The translations under genes and the position numbers were made by a program. Shown here piece by piece: positions 1 to 5,401 of a stretch of 7,436 nt of DNA. Location of the stretch: the NCBI GenBank assembly GCA_009649835.1, contig PYCK01000243.1, positions 1 through 7,436 of the forward strand, in the 5' to 3' direction. This DNA comes from Candidatus Methanocomedens sp. (GTDB lineage: Archaea; Halobacteriota; Methanosarcinia; Methanosarcinales; Methanocomedenaceae). Positions within the stretch are counted from its first letter, which is position 1. Each line of letters starts with the position of its first letter. The notes beneath the pieces were generated by a model. It ran no database searches. It saw only the letters and a program-made list of their open reading frames with translations, and was not told the DNA's origin.

Positions 1-66
1 GTTAAGTCTTGTGTAGATAAATTTTAATATTGCTTTTAGACATCGGCTATCCTTTTCCTAACATTT

Positions 67-86
67 GAAAAAAGGTTATATTTAAA
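67..86 (+). promoter_or_regulatory. Putative archaeal promoter (BRE + TATA-like box) for the NuoE/F-type operon
   Basis: A purine-rich stretch (gaaaaaagg, about 67-75) runs straight into an AT-only TATA-like element (ttatatttaaat, 76-87), which is the arrangement of an archaeal BRE plus TATA box. Archaeal transcription usually starts about 25 bases downstream, which would put the start near 105 and give a leader of about 200 bases before the first gene. That leader is long for an archaeon. A weaker AT-rich element at 214-222 (caattattt) would give a shorter leader and cannot be excluded. Confidence 0.4.
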
Positions 87-124
87 TACGATATGGTCAG
101 TAAATGGCTGACTATATCCGTATT
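85..124. promoter_or_regulatory. Imperfect 16-bp inverted repeat, candidate operator at the promoter
   Basis: The left arm 85-100 (aatacgatatggtcag) pairs with the right arm 108-124 (ctgactatatccgtatt) around a 7-base loop (taaatgg, 101-107). Pairing is 16 bp with one G-T pair and one bulged C in the right arm. It starts right after the TATA-like box and spans the expected transcription start. As DNA it could be an operator for a dimeric regulator; as RNA it could be a 5' hairpin. No T-run follows, so it is not a terminator. The regulator is not in the window. Confidence 0.45.
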
Positions 125-189
125 GGCATAACTATACAAGGTGATATCTTATCCATATCGAGCCACACTATGCAGATCAAGTTAGTTGC

Positions 190-213
190 AATAGATACCA
201 GGCTATTTTTTTT
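190..213 (+). terminator. Weak hairpin followed by eight T: possible terminator or attenuator
   Basis: A 5-bp stem (aatag 190-194 with ctatt 203-207) with an 8-base loop overlaps a run of eight T at 206-213. The stem is short and AT-rich, so on its own it is weak, but the T-run lies where an upstream transcript could end or where the operon leader could be attenuated. If it ends an upstream gene, the operon promoter would have to lie between 213 and 290 instead of at 76-87. Confidence 0.2.
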
Positions 214-236
214 CAATTATTTAGTATGGAACATTC

Positions 237-253
237 TATTGCTTTTTGCAATA
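237..253. promoter_or_regulatory. Perfect 6-bp inverted repeat in the operon leader
   Basis: The arms tattgc (237-242) and gcaata (248-253) flank five T, forming a perfect 6-bp dyad about 50 bases before the first start codon. It could be a small operator or an mRNA hairpin. No family can be assigned, and such dyads also arise by chance in AT-rich DNA. Confidence 0.2.
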
Positions 254-304
254 TCCGATAACCAAATTATAGTAAGGAAAATAAAATGAAACAGGAGGAA
301 TCAG

Positions 305-760
305 ATGACTGCTAACGAATCCAAACTGGATTCAATAATAGATGAGTATAATGCCGAACCAGGTTCGCTGATATCCATATTACAGGACATCCAGGCAGAG
401 TACAATTACCTGCCTGAGGAGTCACTGGAATATGTGGCTAAGAGACTGGATATCCCCAGGGTCCAGGTCTTCGGCGTGGCTACTTTTTTCAAGGCGTTCA
501 GCCTGAAACCCAAAGGCAGGCAGCAGATACACGTATGCATGGGTACTGCCTGCCATGTAAGGGGTTCGAAAAAAGTACTGGAAGAACTGGAGCGAAAACT
601 GGAGATCAAAGCAGGTGATACCACACCCGACGGCGAGTTTACACTTGAGACCGTTAACTGTGTAGGTGCGTGTGCCCTTGGTCCGGTTGTTGTGGAGAAC
701 GAAGAATACCATGGGGAGATGACACCCATCAAGGTCGAGAGTCTGTTAAACAGTAAATAG
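305..760 (+). CDS. nuoE: NuoE-like [2Fe-2S] subunit of a soluble NAD(H)-linked oxidoreductase
   Basis: A 151-residue protein of the NuoE/HydC/HndA family, of normal family length. It has an N-terminal helical part (about residues 1-70) and a C-terminal thioredoxin-like ferredoxin domain. The four cluster ligands are visible as C78-x4-C83 and C119-x3-C123, the standard [2Fe-2S] pattern. The ATG at 305 is preceded by a strong ribosome site (aggagg, 293-298) with a 6-base spacer. In complex I and in HydABC/Hnd enzymes this subunit docks on the NuoF-type flavoprotein and accepts or stores one electron from its FMN. The NuoF-like gene follows 17 bases later, as expected. No membrane Nuo subunits are nearby, so a cytoplasmic complex is more likely than a respiratory one. 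The family call is firm; the exact complex is inference. Confidence 0.93.
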   Translation: MTANESKLDSIIDEYNAEPGSLISILQDIQAEYNYLPEESLEYVAKRLDIPRVQVFGVATFFKAFSLKPKGRQQIHVCMGTACHVRGSKKVLEELERKLEIKAGDTTPDGEFTLETVNCVGACALGPVVVENEEYHGEMTPIKVESLLNSK

Positions 761-765
761 GTCTG

Positions 766-772
766 AAGGTGA
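766..772 (+). promoter_or_regulatory. Ribosome site supporting a TTG start
   Basis: The sequence aaggtga sits five bases before TTG at 778. There is no in-frame ATG or GTG in the following codons that would keep the conserved N-terminal domain, so this site supports TTG as the true start of the NuoF-like gene. Confidence 0.6.
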
Positions 773-777
773 ATTAA

Positions 778-2628
778 TTGAAAGTAACATCGGTAAATGA
801 ACTGGAAGCCATTCGCAGTGAGATACTGGCCGGGAAGGACCAGGATAAGCCCTGCATTGCTGTTTGCGGCGGCCCGGGCTGTCTGGCAAATCAGTGCCTG
901 GAAGTGAGGGATGCATTTGTTAACGAGATAGCAGCAAAAGGCCTGACCGACAAGGTGGATGTCAGGACGACAGGATGCCATGGTTTTTGTGAATGCGGAC
1001 CCATAGCATTGATCTATCCACAAGAGATTTTCTACCAGGGATTGTCTATAGATGATATTCCTGAAATAATCGAGGAGACGATTATCAACAACAAGACCGT
1101 TGACAGGTTGCTGTATACTGATGACGAAGCAGGACAGCTTGTTGAGACTGAAGGCGAAGTCCCGTTCTATAAACAACAGATGCGGCTTATTCTTGGCAAT
1201 AACAGCAAGATAGACCCCCACAGTATAGAGGATTATATCGCCATCGGAGGTTATTCTGCACTTGCAAAGGTGCTGGGTGGAATGCAGCCCATGGATGTGG
1301 TTGATGAAATTAAGAATTCTGGCATAAGGGGCCGTGGCGGAGGAGGTTTTCCAACCGGACGAAAATGGGAATCCACCCGTAATGCAGAAGGTGACATCAA
1401 GTATGTCATCTGCAATGCAGACGAGGGCGATCCTGGAGCCTTCATGGACCGCAGTATCCTGGAAGGCAATCCACACAGCGTGCTGGAAGGAATGATCATC
1501 GGCGCTTATGCCATTGGCTCCAATGAAGGGTATGTCTATGTCAGGAACGAATATCCACTGGCGCTAAAGAACATCAACCTGGCAATTAAGCAGGCACGTG
1601 AGGCTGGTCTGCTGGGAGACAATATACTGGGCTCGGGATTCAATTTCGACCTGAAGGTCAACCGTGGCGGCGGCGCGTTCGTATGCGGCGAATCCACGGC
1701 TCTGATGGCATCGCTGGAAGGAAAGCCTGGTGAGCCAAGAGCCAAGTACATCCACACATCAGATAAGGGACTGTGGGACCGCCCGTCCAATCTCAACAAT
1801 GTGGAGACCTGGGCCAACATTCCCCTGATCATCAACAACGGCGCAGACTGGTATTCTGCTATCGGTACCGAGTCCAGCAAGGGTACCAAGGTGTTCAGCC
1901 TTGTCGGCAAGATCAACAACACCGGCCTGGTGGAAGTGCCAATGGGCATGACCCTGCGTGAGATCATATTCGATATCGGCGGCGGCATCCCTGATAACAA
2001 GGCGTTCAAGGCTGTCCAGACCGGCGGGCCCAGCGGTGGGTGCATACCCGAATCGCTCATCGACCTGCCCGTGGACTACGACCGGCTGACCGAGGTAGGG
2101 TCCATGATGGGGTCCGGCGGTATGATAGTGATGGACGAGGACACCTGCATGGTGGACGTGGCACGCTACTTCATCAACTTCCTTATGGAAGAGTCATGCG
2201 GTAAATGCGTGCCCTGTCGCGAGGGACTGCTGCGCATGGGCGAGATACTTACAGACATAACAGAGGGCAGGGGCAGAATGGAAGACCTTGACCTGATACA
2301 GGACCTGTCCGAAGTGCTCAGGGACGCTTCCCTGTGCGGTCTGGGCCAGACAGCACCGAATCCGGTGATGTCCACCCTGAAATACTTCAGGAACGAGTAC
2401 GAGGCACATATCAAGGACCACAAATGTCCGGCAGGTGTGTGCACTGAACTTATTACATACAGTATCGATGCCGGTAATTGTACAGGCTGCGGCCTGTGCC
2501 TTAAGAAATGTCCGGCAGAGGCCATTACAGGAGAAACGAAGCAGCCCCATGTACTGGACGCTGGGAAATGCATCAAATGCGGCATCTGCTATGACGTGTG
2601 TAAGTTTGATGCCGTTAGAAAGGAGTGA
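778..2628 (+). CDS. nuoF: NuoF-like NADH-binding FMN subunit with N- and C-terminal Fe-S domains (HydB/HndC type)
   Basis: A 616-residue protein, longer than NuoF of complex I (about 430-450) because it carries extra domains. Residues about 20-115 form a thioredoxin-like ferredoxin domain with C30-x4-C35 and C67-x3-C71. The NuoF core follows: the Gly-rich GIRGRGGGGFPTG at 182-194 and NADEGDPGAF at 213-222 are the FMN/NADH-site signatures, with a further Gly-rich segment and CGE at 297-305. The [4Fe-4S] cluster next to the FMN uses C474-x2-C477-x2-C480 plus C520. The C-terminus has two [4Fe-4S] ferredoxin motifs, C568-x2-C571-x2-C574-x3-C578 and C598-x2-C601-x2-C604-x3-C608. C550-x4-C555, just before them, may be further ligands. 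This domain order is that of HydB/HndC, the NAD-reactive subunit of soluble, often electron-bifurcating, enzymes. It starts with TTG. The substrate of the whole complex cannot be read from this subunit. Confidence 0.95.
   Translation: MKVTSVNELEAIRSEILAGKDQDKPCIAVCGGPGCLANQCLEVRDAFVNEIAAKGLTDKVDVRTTGCHGFCECGPIALIYPQEIFYQGLSIDDIPEIIEETIINNKTVDRLLYTDDEAGQLVETEGEVPFYKQQMRLILGNNSKIDPHSIEDYIAIGGYSALAKVLGGMQPMDVVDEIKNSGIRGRGGGGFPTGRKWESTRNAEGDIKYVICNADEGDPGAFMDRSILEGNPHSVLEGMIIGAYAIGSNEGYVYVRNEYPLALKNINLAIKQAREAGLLGDNILGSGFNFDLKVNRGGGAFVCGESTALMASLEGKPGEPRAKYIHTSDKGLWDRPSNLNNVETWANIPLIINNGADWYSAIGTESSKGTKVFSLVGKINNTGLVEVPMGMTLREIIFDIGGGIPDNKAFKAVQTGGPSGGCIPESLIDLPVDYDRLTEVGSMMGSGGMIVMDEDTCMVDVARYFINFLMEESCGKCVPCREGLLRMGEILTDITEGRGRMEDLDLIQDLSEVLRDASLCGLGQTAPNPVMSTLKYFRNEYEAHIKDHKCPAGVCTELITYSIDAGNCTGCGLCLKKCPAEAITGETKQPHVLDAGKCIKCGICYDVCKFDAVRKE
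2622..2628 (+). promoter_or_regulatory. Ribosome site deciding the start of the NuoG-like gene
   Basis: The sequence ggagtga overlaps the TGA stop of the NuoF-like gene and lies five bases before ATG 2634. This favours 2634 over the overlapping GTG at 2625, and over ATG 2667, whose nearest GGAG (2661-2664) is only two bases away. NuoG/HydA relatives often begin close to the position of 2667, so that start is not fully excluded. Confidence 0.55.
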
Positions 2629-2633
2629 TCCGG

Positions 2634-3347
2634 ATGTCACAAAATTCACAAACACCACGAGGAGAAATGGTGAAGATCATGCTGAACGGTGCCGAAGTGC
2701 AGGCAGATCCTTACTGGAGCCTGCTTGAGGTTATACAGTTCTACGGGATAGATATCCCCACGCTATGCCACGACGAGGGGCTTACACCTTACGGTGTATG
2801 CAGGCTCTGTGTTGTTGAGATCGGTAGCGGGGATAAGACCAAACTTGTCGCTTCGTGCATGCATCCGGTATGGGAAGGACTTGAGGTGCGAACCCACAGC
2901 AACAGGGTGATCAAGACCAGGAAGACTATCCTGGAACTGCTCATTGCACGGTGTCCAAGTTCAAAGAAACTGCAGGATATGGCTGCACTGCTTGAACTCA
3001 AAGAGGTCAGGTTCGAACCCCTGAACGACGACTGCATACTGTGCGGGCTGTGCGTGCGCATGTGCGAGGAACAGATGGTGGCCAAGGCCATCGGGTTCGC
3101 TGGCAGGGGTACTGACCGCTACATCACCACACCTTTTGACATGAATTCTGAGGAGTGCCGTAAGTGCGGTGCCTGTATGTATATCTGCCCGGTCTGTGAA
3201 CTGCGGTGCCAGGGACCACAGGCAGATACCGTGCTGTGCAGCGGGTGTATCAATACCGAGCCGGTGTGTGCCCCGGATTACGGTGATGCCATGTGCTTCA
3301 TGGTACCGTGCCTGTCATGCGTGAAGGGACCTGAGGATGTGAAATAA
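2634..3347 (+). CDS. Short NuoG/HydA-N-terminus-like ferredoxin subunit, cysteine-rich
   Basis: A 237-residue electron-transfer protein resembling the N-terminus of NuoG and of HydA. A plant-type [2Fe-2S] domain has C45-x10-C56-x2-C59-x15-C75. Two [4Fe-4S] motifs follow: C134-x2-C137-x2-C140-x3-C144 and C175-x2-C178-x2-C181-x3-C185. Between them, NuoG and HydA usually have a His-Cys cluster motif (HxxxCxxCxxxxxC); only a lone C107 is seen here, so that cluster seems absent. After residue 185 the protein carries eight more cysteines (188, 192, 202, 205, 212, 221, 226, 229) in place of a molybdopterin or H-cluster domain, giving 21 cysteines in all. The tail could bind a further cluster or metal. 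The gene starts five bases after the NuoF-like stop, so translation is probably coupled. It likely passes electrons between the NuoF-like subunit and the GltB-like protein; this is inference. Confidence 0.88.
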   Translation: MSQNSQTPRGEMVKIMLNGAEVQADPYWSLLEVIQFYGIDIPTLCHDEGLTPYGVCRLCVVEIGSGDKTKLVASCMHPVWEGLEVRTHSNRVIKTRKTILELLIARCPSSKKLQDMAALLELKEVRFEPLNDDCILCGLCVRMCEEQMVAKAIGFAGRGTDRYITTPFDMNSEECRKCGACMYICPVCELRCQGPQADTVLCSGCINTEPVCAPDYGDAMCFMVPCLSCVKGPEDVK

Positions 3348-3422
3348 CAGGTACAGATCTTGAATGAATTGATCTGGATAAATTGAATAATTTGATAATA
3401 AAAGTCATTGAACACAAAATTT

Positions 3423-3428
3423 GGAGGA
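3423..3428 (+). promoter_or_regulatory. Ribosome site deciding the start of the GltB-like gene
   Basis: The sequence ggagga lies five bases before ATG 3434. An in-frame ATG at 3383 would add 17 residues but has no ribosome site, and the extra residues do not look like part of the family. The 86-base gap before this gene is AT-rich (about 3378-3402) and could hold a weak internal promoter, but no good TATA box is evident. Confidence 0.65.
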
Positions 3429-3433
3429 AAAAT

Positions 3434-5014
3434 ATGTCATTAACAAGAATAAATGCAACAGCGGCAACGCTGACAAAGAACAGGACCGAAGATTCGGTAA
3501 GCCCTATCAGCGGCATGTGTACCACCTGTGTGGACGGGTGCATCGGCATGTGCGAGATAGGCAAGTCTGCTTACCGCGGACACGAGGTCATCTACCCGCA
3601 GCCGTATGGGATTACTACCTCGGCTTCTGAGAAGGACTACCCGCTGGATTTGAGCCATTTTAATATTATGGGAACGGCCGTGGGTGCCATTGGCATTGAA
3701 GCAGACAGCGATAAGGCCATTTTCCCGAATGTAGACCTTGAAGTAAGGATCGGTAAGGACAAGGAAATCAAACTGAGACTGCCTTTCATCATCCCGGGTC
3801 TCGGCAGCACTGCCGTGGCCAAGAACAACTGGGACGGGCTGGCCATCGGTTGTGCCATGGCTGGAGTGCCCCTGACCATCGGCGAGAACGTTTGCGGTAT
3901 GGACCCTGATTCCGTAATTGAGAACGGACGTGTAGAACATTCACCCGAGCTGGCCAACAGGATCAAATTGTACAGGGATTGGCAGATGGACGGATACGGT
4001 GATATCATCTTGCAGGCCAATGTGGAAGATACTGTCTTGGGCGTGCAGGAATACGGACTTGAGAAACTGGGTATTGAGACTGTTGAGTTGAAATGGGGAC
4101 AGGGTGCCAAGGACATCGGCGGCGAGGTCATGCTGAACACCCTGGAGAAGGCACAGCTGCTGCGCAGGCGCGGGTATGTGGTGCTGCCTGACCCATTGGA
4201 CCCGGACGTGATCGATGCGTTCAATGCGGGAAGTTTCCATGAGTTCGAAAGGCACAGCCGGATCGGCATGGTGACCGAAGAGGGCTTCATGAGCCGTGTT
4301 GAAGAGCTGCGAAATCTTGGTGCCAAACATATCTTCCTGAAGACAGGTGCATACAGGCCTGCTGACCTGGCCAGGGCAGTGAAGTATGCCAGCAAGGCCG
4401 AGATTGACCTTTTGACTGTGGACGGTGCGGGCGGCGGTACAGGTATGAGCCCCTGGAGAATGATGAATGAATGGGGTATGCCGCAGGTGGAGATATACTC
4501 CCTGCTGCACCAGTACATAAAGAAACTGGATGACCGCGGTGAGTATGTGCCTGATGTGGCTGTCGCAGGCGGTATCACGCTTGAGGACCAGGTCTATAAG
4601 GGACTGGCGATCGGTGCTCCGTACAACAAGCTTATTGGTATGGCAAGAGGTCCGCTGGCGGCTGCCATGGTGGGCAAGACTATTGGCAAGAAGATCAATG
4701 AGGGACATGTGCCTGTGTATATCAGCAGGTTCGGCAGTAGTATCGAGGAGATCTTTATCGCCGCACCTGAACTGAAAAAGATGTATGGTGACAGGTTCGC
4801 TGATATTCCGCCAGGTGCCATTGGTGTGTATACATACTTCCAGCGGCTGGGCCAGGGTATGCGCCAGTTGATGACAGGGAACCGGAAGTTTGCTCTGCAG
4901 TATATCGAGCGGGATGATATTGCAGCTATTACGAGAGAGGCTGCCGAAGTTTCAGGAATTCCACATGTAATGGATGTGGATAAGGACGAAGTAGAGAAGA
5001 TCCTGAACGCCTGA
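3434..5014 (+). CDS. GltB-like FMN-binding glutamate-synthase-family protein without amidotransferase domain
   Basis: A 526-residue protein built on the FMN/2-oxoglutarate barrel of the glutamate synthase large subunit. FMN-site signatures are DGAGGGTG at residues 330-337 followed by MSPW, and AGGI around 378-381 with the downstream phosphate-site region. It differs from true glutamate synthase in several ways. There is no N-terminal glutaminase domain or C-terminal GXGXG domain. The CX5CX4C ligands of the [3Fe-4S] cluster after the FMN site are missing. The usual KPGEGG loop reads KDIGGE. Instead, an N-terminal C29-x2-C32-x3-C36-x3-C40 motif could bind a [4Fe-4S] cluster. Common automatic labels would be 'FMN-binding glutamate synthase family protein'. 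It is the last gene of the unit before a strong terminator, so it probably receives electrons from, or delivers them to, the NuoE/F/G-like subunits. A real role in ammonia assimilation is doubtful; the substrate is unknown. Confidence 0.9.
   Translation: MSLTRINATAATLTKNRTEDSVSPISGMCTTCVDGCIGMCEIGKSAYRGHEVIYPQPYGITTSASEKDYPLDLSHFNIMGTAVGAIGIEADSDKAIFPNVDLEVRIGKDKEIKLRLPFIIPGLGSTAVAKNNWDGLAIGCAMAGVPLTIGENVCGMDPDSVIENGRVEHSPELANRIKLYRDWQMDGYGDIILQANVEDTVLGVQEYGLEKLGIETVELKWGQGAKDIGGEVMLNTLEKAQLLRRRGYVVLPDPLDPDVIDAFNAGSFHEFERHSRIGMVTEEGFMSRVEELRNLGAKHIFLKTGAYRPADLARAVKYASKAEIDLLTVDGAGGGTGMSPWRMMNEWGMPQVEIYSLLHQYIKKLDDRGEYVPDVAVAGGITLEDQVYKGLAIGAPYNKLIGMARGPLAAAMVGKTIGKKINEGHVPVYISRFGSSIEEIFIAAPELKKMYGDRFADIPPGAIGVYTYFQRLGQGMRQLMTGNRKFALQYIERDDIAAITREAAEVSGIPHVMDVDKDEVEKILNA
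4793..4911 (+). repeat. Upstream copy of a 119-base direct repeat
   Basis: This part of the GltB-like gene (codons 454 onward) recurs in the same orientation at 7318-7436 with offset 2525. The copies differ at only three positions: 4813, 4828 and 4834, each a third codon position and each silent (Pro, Val, Thr). The last 77 bases are identical. Confidence 0.97.
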
Positions 5015-5034
5015 ACTTTTCTGTGAAGTGTATT

Positions 5035-5068
5035 AGCCGGCCGGGGATGCCTGGTCGGCTTTTTTTTT
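5035..5068 (+). terminator. Hairpin plus T-run terminator of the four-gene unit
   Basis: The arms 5035-5045 (agccggccggg) and 5050-5060 (cctggtcggct) pair over 11 bp with two G-T pairs around a four-base loop (gatg). Nine T follow at 5060-5068. It lies 20 bases after the GltB-like stop and looks like a classic intrinsic terminator, also compatible with archaeal T-rich termination. It marks the end of the operon. Confidence 0.85.
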
Positions 5069-5401
5069 ATTTTGTTACGATTAACTATAACTCCTGATTT
5101 TAAAAAAATCTCATAATTACAGATGAGTAAGCTGAGTTTGAGTGATGGAGTGTGAAATGCGAGCATCTCAATGCAATCCAGCCGCCTCTACTTATTCCCC
5201 TCACAAGAGCCAAACGCCGCTGGGTGCTGTGTTGTGCTGGTGCGGTGGTTGTGAAGTGAACGGGTGGGGCAGGCCGATTTGCATGCTAATGGAGACAAGA
5301 GCCCGAAAACTTTGAATGAAAGTGAATGTATTGGCACAATTGAAAGATATACTGAATTAAAGATGATTATTGAGTGTGGTTTAGATAACGGAATCTGAAA
5401 C
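5069..5401. other. Intergenic region without a supported gene; contains a G/T-skewed segment
   Basis: No convincing ORF, tRNA or rRNA is seen between the terminator and the stop codon of the convergent decarboxylase. The middle part, about 5215-5280, is much richer in G and T on this strand than its surroundings, while 5281-5401 is AT-rich. No clear terminator for the minus-strand gene is visible next to its stop at 5402-5404. Confidence 0.5.

Noticed and set aside
104..289. A 61-codon plus-strand ORF in the upstream region
   Set aside because: No ribosome site, no recognisable motif, AT-rich composition, and it overlaps the candidate inverted repeat and leader hairpins. It is more likely a chance ORF.
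406..1476. A 356-codon minus-strand ORF opposite the NuoE- and NuoF-like genes
   Set aside because: It lies opposite two clearly conserved genes, and its translation shows no family motif. It is a shadow of the coding strand.
305..3347. Respiratory complex I (Nuo/Fpo) peripheral arm
   Set aside because: No nuoB, C, D, I or membrane subunits are present, the NuoF-like protein has extra Fe-S domains typical of soluble enzymes, and the NuoG-like protein lacks the catalytic-domain remnant and His-Cys cluster.
3637..4578. A 313-codon minus-strand ORF opposite the GltB-like gene
   Set aside because: It is low in recognisable motifs, rich in Ser and Pro as expected from antisense reading of a GC-rich gene, and fully inside a conserved gene.
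5110..5165. Possible C/D box small RNA, from a GTGATGG and a CTGA near 5120-5150
   Set aside because: Box C is imperfect, the box order and spacing do not fit a full C/D pair, and no terminal stem is visible.
4594..5166. A 190-codon minus-strand ORF across the operon terminator
   Set aside because: It reads through the terminator hairpin and antisense to the conserved C-terminus of the GltB-like gene, and has no domain signature.
5316..5360. A 14-codon plus-strand ORF whose start resembles that of MoaD/ubiquitin-like proteins
   Set aside because: It stops after 14 codons, has no ribosome site, and the other frames downstream do not restore a convincing MoaD sequence. The resemblance is too short to support a broken gene.
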